A stretch of DNA of 19,018 nt from an uncultured Bacilli bacterium. Its GTDB lineage: Bacteria > Bacillota_I > Bacilli_A > RF39 > UBA660. The notes under the pieces were generated by a model. That model saw only the letters and a program-made list of their open reading frames with translations, did no database searches and had not been told where the DNA came from. Position numbers and translations under genes: made by a program. Location of the stretch: assembly GCA_934162325.1 (NCBI GenBank), contig CAKPIH010000023.1, positions 1-19,018 on the forward strand, read 5' to 3'. Below, piece by piece: positions 7,746-13,433 of this stretch (position 1 is the first letter of the stretch; the number at the start of each line of letters is the position of its first letter).

Positions 7746-7793
7746 CGTGCCTATAGTCACTCTAGGTTTTCTAATGCCTAGGTTATTAGAAAA
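7746..7793 (-). repeat. Two-hairpin element, truncated copy 2
   Basis: On the minus strand hairpin B is kept (TTTTCTAATA/CATTAGAAAA, loop ACCTAGG, plus 7767-7793; the closing pair is lost by one substitution). Hairpin C keeps GTG, loop ACTATAGG and CAC but loses the outer stem and AATAA tail, because Fic-derived sequence begins at 7745. Confidence 0.55.
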
Positions 7794-7824
7794 AAAGTTT
7801 AGAGTCATAATTGTCTCTAAACTT
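7788..7824 (-). terminator. Terminator of cassette gene 2
   Basis: Same 10-bp stem as copy 1 (plus 7795-7804 with 7815-7824), loop differing at one base, with a longer T run on the minus strand. Confidence 0.85.
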
Positions 7825-7834
7825 AGGTATTATT

Positions 7835-8386
7835 TTATTTAGTTCTTTTTAAAGTATATATATTTTTAGAAATTTTTTCTGTTTCAAGTCTTTCTGATTT
7901 TGTAGGTTGTGATAATATCATTCCAAATAGTGATGAATAATCAGTATGACTATTAAGGTTATTAATTTCTTTAATAACTTTCTTTGCTTCTCTTAATGCT
8001 TTTATGTTTTTTTTATTTTCTATATGAATTGAAACATCTTTAATAATATCAAACCAGCCTCCAATATTATCTTTAATCATAAATTCTTTTGCTAATAAAT
8101 AAGTTATAACATAACTATGATTTTTAAAATATATATTTTTTGTTTTTAAAGTGTCTACAGTCATTGGATATTTAGATTTACTAATATAAAATTCGTCTAT
8201 ACTCTGAGAAGTTTCTTCAGTTTGCTTTTCGATTTCACCATCAGTGATTATTATTGTTTTAATACGTTCATCTTCTATAACTTTTGCTTCATCATTTCCT
8301 TTGCCAGGACTAGTAGGAACAGTTAAATGTTTTGTTACTTCAATTACTTTTAGTGGCTCATTTTCTTTTAATTCTCTAATTTTCAT
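7835..8386 (-). CDS. Hypothetical cassette protein 2 (183 aa, paralogue of 6769-7320)
   Basis: Function not recognised. It has the same length as its paralogue and the same ends (MKIRELKENEPLKVIEVT at the N-terminus, IYTLKRTK at the C-terminus). Shared blocks are ITDGEIEKQTEE, IDEFYISKSKYP, VDTLKTKNIYFKNHSYVITYLL and FDIIKDVSIHIEN. Residues about 19-40 (TSPGKGNDEAK here) and 103-165 are unrelated or strongly diverged. No membrane or export signal is seen. AAGGAG (plus 8394-8399) and an extended -10 TATAAT lie upstream, identical to copy 1. Equal length with a swapped core suggests a polymorphic family, perhaps recognition or immunity proteins, but that is inference. Confidence 0.8.
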   Translation of the reverse strand: MKIRELKENEPLKVIEVTKHLTVPTSPGKGNDEAKVIEDERIKTIIITDGEIEKQTEETSQSIDEFYISKSKYPMTVDTLKTKNIYFKNHSYVITYLLAKEFMIKDNIGGWFDIIKDVSIHIENKKNIKALREAKKVIKEINNLNSHTDYSSLFGMILSQPTKSERLETEKISKNIYTLKRTK

Positions 8387-8445
8387 AATATCTCTCCTTG
8401 TAGTTATATATTATAGCATAGTTATTAAGAAAAATAAATATTTAA

Positions 8446-8487
8446 AAATCAGCAGCCGTAGTGAAAAGTCACCGCGACCGCTGATTT
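8446..8487. repeat. GC-richer nested hairpin
   Basis: AAATCAGC (8446-8453) pairs with GCTGATTT (8480-8487). Inside, GTGA/TCAC closes around AAAG (8461-8472), with CG/CG nearby. It is clearly richer in G+C than its surroundings. A minus-strand reading is followed by T-rich sequence. No gene is served by it, so its function is unknown. Confidence 0.45.
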
Positions 8488-8531
8488 CTGTATTAATCTT
8501 ACCATAAGTTTATTTCATTGTCAACTTTTAT

Positions 8532-8560
8532 TTGCATTTATTTTACTTTTATGATATTAT
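8532..8560 (+). promoter_or_regulatory. Possible promoter of 8586 gene
   Basis: TTGCAT (8532-8537), 17 bp, TATTAT (8555-8560), placed 25 bp before the ATG. The -35 is weak. Confidence 0.4.
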
Positions 8561-8585
8561 ATTTGGCGTGAGAGAGGGGAATATA

Positions 8586-9167
8586 ATGGAAAATAATGTA
8601 GAATTAATAAAGAGTTTATTCGTGGATATAGATCCTAGTATTATAAATAATGATAAATTAGATATTAAAGATATACCTAAAGAGGTTATAATGTATTTGA
8701 AGAAGTTATTAAAATACACTTCTGGAGTAAAAGCATTTAAAACTTATCATAGTATTGAAAAAATATATAATGAAAGAAAGCAAAATAAAGAACTATTATA
8801 TGAAGAGTTTGAGATAGCTTTATATTTAACTTATATAATGAATGCTAATATAATTAGTGAAGAAGAAAAGAAATCTTTAATTGAAGAAATTATATCTTTT
8901 TATACATTAAGATTAAGTAATGAAAGAGTATTATCTTTAAAAGATAGAGATACTATGAGTACTTATTCTTATGTAGATATATCTAGTAAGCATATATATA
9001 CTACAATAGGTAAGGTTAAATCATTAAATAAGAATAATTATAAATCAGATGGTTTAGTTGATATATTAGATAAACAAATAACTAGTATTATGAAAGCCTT
9101 TTTAGGATTATTTAAAGAAGATATGAGAATATTAAGTGAAACTAAAGATAAGAAATTAATAAAGTAG
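8586..9167 (+). CDS. Hypothetical helical protein, 193 aa
   Basis: I do not recognise this family. The ATG at 8586 is chosen because GAGGGGA lies at 8574-8580; an in-frame upstream ATG at 8532 has no ribosome binding site and would overlap the likely promoter. The protein is lysine- and glutamate-rich and predicted mainly helical by eye, without a signal peptide or membrane span. A Leu/Ile-rich stretch near residues 75-108 (FEIALYLTYIMNANIIS ... EEIISFYTLRL) suggests a helical bundle. It is monocistronic, with its own terminator, and sits between the cassette pair and an ABC exporter. It could be a lineage-specific protein; no function is suggested by the context. Confidence 0.75.
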   Translation: MENNVELIKSLFVDIDPSIINNDKLDIKDIPKEVIMYLKKLLKYTSGVKAFKTYHSIEKIYNERKQNKELLYEEFEIALYLTYIMNANIISEEEKKSLIEEIISFYTLRLSNERVLSLKDRDTMSTYSYVDISSKHIYTTIGKVKSLNKNNYKSDGLVDILDKQITSIMKAFLGLFKEDMRILSETKDKKLIK

Positions 9168-9184
9168 AGAAATCTACTTTTTTT
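9161..9184 (+). terminator. Rho-independent terminator after 8586 gene
   Basis: AAAGTAGA (9161-9168) and TCTACTTT (9173-9180) around GAAA, followed by T to 9184. The stem contains the TAG stop and has the same arms as the dtd terminator. Confidence 0.88.
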
Positions 9185-9232
9185 CTATACTTATGTATTA
9201 AAATAAGGTATAATTAACTAGGAGGGTATGCA

Positions 9233-9988
9233 ATGATAAAAGTAGAAAAAATTAATAAGAAATTTATTAAACAAAGTAAAAATAAAAAGAAAGAAGAATT
9301 CTATGCTGATAAAGATATTTCTTTTGAGGCTAAAGATAATGAAGTACTTGGAGTATTAGGACCTAATGGAGCAGGTAAAACAACATTACTTAGAATGATT
9401 GCTGGTATTATGACTCCTAGTGGAGGTAGTATTACTATTGATAATTTAAATTATCATGATAATGAAATAGAAATAAAGAAAAGAATTGCTTTTTTAACTG
9501 GTAATACTAAGTTATATAAAGATTTAAGTGCTTATGAATTACTTACTATGTGTGGTAATTATTATCATATGAATAAAAAAGATATTAAAGATAGAATTAA
9601 ATTTTTAGATAAAACTTTTGATATGAAATCTTTTCTATATCAAAGAATAGGTACTTTATCTACTGGTCAAACACAAAGAGTTAGTATTGCTAGATGCTTG
9701 ATGCATGATCCTAAATATTATATTTTAGATGAACCTACTAGTGGTCTTGATATTATATCTAGTAAAGTTATTTTAGATACTATTAAAGAAGAGAAAGTTA
9801 AAGGTAAATGTATATTATATTCTACTCATTATATGGAAGAAGCAGAAAGTATATGTGATAGAGTAGTACTTATGAATAAGGGTAAGATAATTACTATTGG
9901 TACTCCAGAAGAAATAAAGAAAAAGACTAATACTAGTAATTTAAGAGAGGCTTTCTTTGCTTTAACTGGAGGTGATAATAATGAATAA
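9233..9988 (+). CDS. ABC-2 type exporter ATP-binding protein, NatA-like
   Basis: A 251-aa ABC ATPase that would power the permease encoded directly after it. Walker A GPNGAGKTT (43-51), signature LSTGQTQR (142-149), Walker B YYILDEP (162-168), D-loop SGLD, and H-loop STHYMEEA with His199. The usual Q-loop glutamine is replaced: the segment reads AFLTGNTKLYKDLSAYE, a form I associate with NatA-type (sodium efflux) ATPases. AGGAGGGT at 9220-9227 precedes the ATG; a possible -10 TATAAT is at 9209-9214 with a poor -35. Its end overlaps the permease by 8 bp. The substrate (Na+, drug or peptide) cannot be decided from the sequence. Confidence 0.88.
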   Translation: MIKVEKINKKFIKQSKNKKKEEFYADKDISFEAKDNEVLGVLGPNGAGKTTLLRMIAGIMTPSGGSITIDNLNYHDNEIEIKKRIAFLTGNTKLYKDLSAYELLTMCGNYYHMNKKDIKDRIKFLDKTFDMKSFLYQRIGTLSTGQTQRVSIARCLMHDPKYYILDEPTSGLDIISSKVILDTIKEEKVKGKCILYSTHYMEEAESICDRVVLMNKGKIITIGTPEEIKKKTNTSNLREAFFALTGGDNNE

Positions 9989-11123
9989 TATATTAATTAC
10001 TTTAAAGAAAGAATTAAAACTTATAATAAGAGATAAAAAATCTTTACTTATGATGGCTATTACTCCTTTATTTATTCCTATTTTTGTTATATTAATGTCT
10101 TATATATATGAAGAGTTAACTGTAAATAAAGAAGATAAAACATACCAGATAGGAGTTAATTATGAACTATCTAGTACTGAGAGAGAATTGCTAAGTGATG
10201 AAGTGAAATATACGGTATATAGTAGTTCTAAAGAACTAGAAGAAGCTTATAATAGTAATAAAATATTAGCATATATAGTTAGAGATAATAATAGTTATAA
10301 TATTTATGCTAATATTCAAAGTGAAGATGGTAGTATGGTTACTAGTTTAATTACTAATTATCTAGACAAATATAATAATTATTTGGGACAAAGTTATTTG
10401 ATAAATAATAATATTGACTTAAGTAAAGTATATAATAATTTAAATTATAATGTTACTGAGATAAAAGGAGAGAGTATCTTTGGTAATCAAATAATACTAA
10501 TGGCTATTACCTTTACTATAATGGCTATAACGCTTAGTTGTATTTATACTTCAACCGATACAACTGCGGGTGAAAAAGAAAGAGGTACATTAGAGACTAT
10601 ATTAACATTTCCTATTAGTAGAAAAGAATTAATATTTGGTAAATACTTAGCAATATCAATATCAGGAATAGTAACCCTTTTAATAGGAGTTCTTCTATCA
10701 ATAGTATCATTATATTATGTAAAAAATAGCTTTAGTATTTATGATAATGTAATATTTAATATAAATACTATTACAATACTATTAACAATATTAATATTAT
10801 TATTCTATACATTATTTATATCAGGATTATGTATAACGATAGCAAGTTTTACTAAATCATTTAAAGAAGCTCAAAGTGCTCTTACGCCTATTAGTTTAGT
10901 TACTTGTATACCTATGTGTTTAGAAATGTTAAATATTAATATATCAGGAGTATTATCATTTATTCCTATCATTAATCATACTATTGTTATAAACAATATC
11001 TTAACTAGTTCTATTAATATTAATAATATACTAATAACTATAATATCTTCAATAATATATATAATAGTACTTCTACTATTTATAAATAAAATGTATAAAA
11101 GTGAAAAAATATTATTTAATTAA
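9981..11123 (+). CDS. ABC-2 type transporter permease, NatB-like
   Basis: A 380-aa permease with the NatB/COG1668 layout: one N-terminal TM (about 21-43), an outside domain of about 120 residues (45-165), then a cluster of about five TMs (169-190, 223-246, 262-290, 300-320, 348-368). The ABC-2 hallmark AGEKERGTLETILTFP (196-211) followed by GKYLA is intact. The ATG at 9981 is used rather than GTG 9972 because GGAGGTGAT (9968-9976) is the ribosome binding site, within the end of the ATPase gene. It forms a two-gene operon with the ATPase. NatAB exports sodium in Bacillus; here the substrate is inferred only from the family. Confidence 0.88.
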   Translation: MNNILITLKKELKLIIRDKKSLLMMAITPLFIPIFVILMSYIYEELTVNKEDKTYQIGVNYELSSTERELLSDEVKYTVYSSSKELEEAYNSNKILAYIVRDNNSYNIYANIQSEDGSMVTSLITNYLDKYNNYLGQSYLINNNIDLSKVYNNLNYNVTEIKGESIFGNQIILMAITFTIMAITLSCIYTSTDTTAGEKERGTLETILTFPISRKELIFGKYLAISISGIVTLLIGVLLSIVSLYYVKNSFSIYDNVIFNINTITILLTILILLFYTLFISGLCITIASFTKSFKEAQSALTPISLVTCIPMCLEMLNINISGVLSFIPIINHTIVINNILTSSININNILITIISSIIYIIVLLLFINKMYKSEKILFN

Positions 11124-11129
11124 AATAAT

Positions 11130-11160
11130 CCCTGTTTCTTAATTAAAGAAGCAGGGGTTT
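11130..11160 (+). terminator. Terminator after ABC exporter operon
   Basis: CCCTGTTTCTT (11130-11140) pairs fully, with one G-U, with AAGAAGCAGGG (11146-11156) around AATTA. A short T stretch (GTTTATT) follows. Confidence 0.75.
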
Positions 11161-11178
11161 ATTAGAATATATAAAGAA

Positions 11179-11287
11179 AACAGAAACTTCTTTTAGAAGA
11201 ATCTGTTAACATAAGAAATATTTTTCTATTGCTTAATACATTAAGTCCTAAGCACACATCCAAAATGAATAGAGGACTAATTTCTTA
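11179..11287. other. Structured intergenic stretch before the 560-aa gene
   Basis: The gap 11124-11412 has no gene. It holds a symmetric hairpin, AACAGA aa CTTCT ttt AGAAG aa TCTGTT (11179-11207), and then a larger fold: TAAGAAAT (11212-11219) pairs with ATTTCTTA (11280-11287), enclosing AGTCCT (11244-11249) with AGGACT (11273-11278). It could be a small RNA or a bidirectional terminator region; no promoter clearly reads into it. Confidence 0.4.
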
Positions 11288-11353
11288 CAACAAGATAATA
11301 TCATACTGTGATGAAAAAATCAATTATTTATTAAATATTATTTACCTGGAGGT

Positions 11354-11382
11354 TTGACAAATCACGGCTTACACTATATAAT
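11354..11382 (+). promoter_or_regulatory. Consensus SigA promoter of the 560-aa gene
   Basis: TTGACA (11354-11359), 17 bp, TATAAT (11377-11382): a perfect match at both boxes with ideal spacing. The predicted leader is only about 25 nt. Confidence 0.88.
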
Positions 11383-11412
11383 ATTAAATTGTAATTGAAG
11401 GGGGAATATTCT

Positions 11413-13095
11413 ATGAACTTCTTGAAGAAATTATTTAAAAATAATAATAAAATAACAGAATTGAATCTATCTTTATTAGATTATGCTATAATCTATCCAA
11501 ATAATGATTTTTATAATACTGAAAATAATATATTATTATATAAAAACTATAATGATAAATATAAGAAAATATTATCTAATAGATGTAAGTCAAGTGTAGA
11601 TTTAAAACTAGATAATATAGATTTAAATATGTACGTAAGTATAATAACTAAATTAACTATTGAATTACATAATATAAGTGATGTTTTAAATCAAAATGAA
11701 GATAGAAATAATATAAATCTAGATATAATAATTAATAAATTAAATTACTATAAAAACTTATTATCAGAATATAAAAATAAATCATTTATAAATTTAAAAG
11801 TACTTAGAGATATTCTAAAGAAAAAACTATTATTTCATAGCAAAAGAAATATTGTAGAAAGTGAAATATCTAATCTAAAAGGAAAAATATTAATATGTCA
11901 AAATAATATATCTGGTATAGAAAAAGAATTAAATTACTATTATAGCTTTAGCAGTGATAACATACCTAAAGTAGATAATGAAAAAGAATATCTATCTAGT
12001 ATATATAATATGGATTCTAAATTTGCTTCTATAATAAAGTTAAATATAGAAAATAAAGATGATATATCATTATCAGATATATGTGCTATAGAAATATTAC
12101 TTGAAGAATATTTATACAAAAGCAAAGAATCATTAGAGGAACTAAAACAAGAATATAACAATTTATTGAATAGTGATATCGAAAGAAATATTAAATTAAA
12201 AAGAGTAAGTAATTTAATAGATAAATATATGCTTATAAATAGTTTTTGTAAAGAAGAAGATGCTGTCTTTTTAAATCAATTATTAGAATTAAAGTTTAAT
12301 ACTATTGAAGAAGATTATTTAAATAATGGCGAATCTTTTATAGATAAATACTCCTATAAGCAAGAAATAGAATATTTTGAAAATAAAATGTTAGATAAAA
12401 TAACACAAATAATTAAATATAAATATAAGGAAATAAAGAATAGATATTATAAATATTATTGTATATTGCATTATCGTAAAGATTTTGATACTTCTAAATT
12501 TTATAAATCTGATTTTTATAAAGAATTTATAAAAAACTTTAATAATGTAATAACTACAAAAGATAATGGTTATGATATAAGAGAAATATTAAAAAGTCCT
12601 TTATTTAGTGGCTTAATATTATCTATAGATGATCCGAGAAAACTAGAAACGTATTTTAGAAATTTTGAAGTAAAAAGAGAAGAGTGTAAAGATATTAACT
12701 TTTACGATGAAATTTTTGATTGGTATGATAAAGTACCAGTTGATACTATAGCAAGACTAATATATGAAAACTATGCAGATTTAGGAATTAAAAAAACATC
12801 ATACGGTGCATACCCAATGAATATAAACAAACAATTGCATTATTTATTTTTATTACATTATCTATTTATTGGTATATACCGTCCAAGAAAAAGTAGTGAT
12901 GATTTATTCTTTGACTTACCATATCAAATAGATTTTTGCTATGAAGGTATTGACACAGGATATTTGAATACATTATTTAGAGGAGTAAAAAAAGTTAAAA
13001 ATGCTCAATATATTAAAAATTTTACATTCGTTTTTTTAGATAACTTTTATGAAGTAAATAAAAAAGAACAAAAAACATTAATTAAAAAAAGATAA
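11413..13095 (+). CDS. Hypothetical protein, 560 aa, helical/coiled-coil
   Basis: I do not recognise this large, asparagine-, lysine- and tyrosine-rich protein. The ATG at 11413 follows AAGGGGGA (11398-11405); an upstream in-frame TTG at 11395 lies before that site and is rejected. No signal peptide or membrane span is seen. Residues about 85-300 look like long helices with coiled-coil character (for example IVESEISNLKGKILICQNNISGIEKEL and SLEELKQEYNNLL). The C-terminal part (about 380-550) looks globular, with an aromatic-rich segment LHYLFLLHYLFIGIYRP and FFDLPYQIDFCYEGIDTGYLNTLF. It stands alone behind a consensus promoter, within accessory DNA between dtd and aspS. Codons are even more AT-rich than in the core genes. 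Structural or defence roles are possible, but nothing in the sequence shows either. Confidence 0.8.
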   Translation: MNFLKKLFKNNNKITELNLSLLDYAIIYPNNDFYNTENNILLYKNYNDKYKKILSNRCKSSVDLKLDNIDLNMYVSIITKLTIELHNISDVLNQNEDRNNINLDIIINKLNYYKNLLSEYKNKSFINLKVLRDILKKKLLFHSKRNIVESEISNLKGKILICQNNISGIEKELNYYYSFSSDNIPKVDNEKEYLSSIYNMDSKFASIIKLNIENKDDISLSDICAIEILLEEYLYKSKESLEELKQEYNNLLNSDIERNIKLKRVSNLIDKYMLINSFCKEEDAVFLNQLLELKFNTIEEDYLNNGESFIDKYSYKQEIEYFENKMLDKITQIIKYKYKEIKNRYYKYYCILHYRKDFDTSKFYKSDFYKEFIKNFNNVITTKDNGYDIREILKSPLFSGLILSIDDPRKLETYFRNFEVKREECKDINFYDEIFDWYDKVPVDTIARLIYENYADLGIKKTSYGAYPMNINKQLHYLFLLHYLFIGIYRPRKSSDDLFFDLPYQIDFCYEGIDTGYLNTLFRGVKKVKNAQYIKNFTFVFLDNFYEVNKKEQKTLIKKR

Positions 13096-13110
13096 CTACT
13101 AAACATATTA

Positions 13111-13129
13111 AAGTATATAGTCTATACTT
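13111..13129. repeat. Hairpin downstream of the 560-aa gene
   Basis: AAGTATA (13111-13117) and TATACTT (13123-13129) around TAGTC. No T run follows directly. It may stabilise the 3' end of the upstream mRNA. Confidence 0.45.
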
Positions 13130-13154
13130 ATATATAATAGATATGGCTGATATA

Positions 13155-13212
13155 TTGTTATTAGACCTAAGGCTAATAACAACACTTTAAGACTTAGACT
13201 TAAAGTGAATAA
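13155..13212 (+). repeat. Two-hairpin element, copy 3
   Basis: Hairpin B: TTGTTATTAG/CTAATAACAA, perfect, loop ACCTAAGG (13155-13182). Hairpin C starts at the next base: CACTTTAAG/CTTAAAGTG, perfect, loop ACTTAGA (13183-13207), followed by AATAA. The loops hold CTAAG and CTTAG, which are complementary to each other. The element lies between the 560-aa gene and the aspS promoter. Confidence 0.6.
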
Positions 13213-13227
13213 AATATTAAAAAATAA

Positions 13228-13256
13228 TTGACAAGAATAAATAATAATTATATAAT
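13228..13256 (+). promoter_or_regulatory. Consensus SigA promoter of aspS leader
   Basis: TTGACA (13228-13233), 17 bp, TATAAT (13251-13256). Predicted start of RNA near 13263. Confidence 0.9.
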
Positions 13257-13262
13257 AAGTAT

Positions 13263-13409
13263 AGATTTTCTATTACTATTAGTGACAGATAGTAGATATA
13301 AATAAGTAGAAAACGGGTAGTTCCGATAAAAACTAATAAAGAGCACATTAGTGAAATAAGGTGGCACCGCGGATTATATTATTCGTCCTTATGTAATTGA
13401 TGTGTTTTT
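13263..13409 (+). promoter_or_regulatory. Compact T-box leader controlling aspS
   Basis: The T-box core GGTGGCACCGCGG (13360-13372) is unmistakable. AAGG before it and TCCTT after it (13386-13390) can form the antiterminator. A longer pairing of CACAT (13344-13348) and ATAAGG (13356-13361) with CCTTAT (13387-13392) and ATGTG (13400-13404), followed by TTTTT (13405-13409), looks like the terminator. Stem I is short: TATTAGT (13277-13283) pairs with ACTAATA (13332-13338), with AGTGA and AGTA motifs on its 5' side. The aspartate codon GAT (13325-13327) on the 3' side is the likely specifier; GAC at 13284-13286 is the alternative. Uncharged tRNA-Asp would allow read-through into aspS. Confidence 0.88.
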
Positions 13410-13433
13410 ATATTATATGAAAGGAAGATGAAT

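Larger units (their letters stand above)
7746..8447 (-). repeat. Duplicated cassette, copy 2
   Basis: Second copy of the unit at 6681-7380. The left edge (CGTGCCTATAG at 7746) falls inside hairpin C of the two-hairpin element and abuts the broken Fic gene. The right edge is near AAATAAATATTTAAA at about 8433-8447. Confidence 0.8.

Noticed and set aside
6671..7793. Integron-like gene cassettes with attC sites
   Set aside because: Hairpins follow each cassette gene, but no integrase, no GTTRRRY-type core site and no same-direction array are present; similar hairpins also occur away from the cassettes.
6681..8447. Insertion sequence or composite transposon
   Set aside because: The repeated units encode no transposase-like motif and I see no terminal inverted repeats or target duplication at their edges.
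8244..8507. 87-aa plus-strand reading frame
   Set aside because: Antisense to the start of the cassette 2 gene and through the 8446 hairpin, with no ribosome binding site.
11940..12161. 73-aa minus-strand serine-rich frame
   Set aside because: Antisense shadow inside the 560-aa gene with no start signals.
13096..13220. CRISPR-like short repeats
   Set aside because: The palindromes differ in arm sequence and are not regularly spaced; no cas genes are present.
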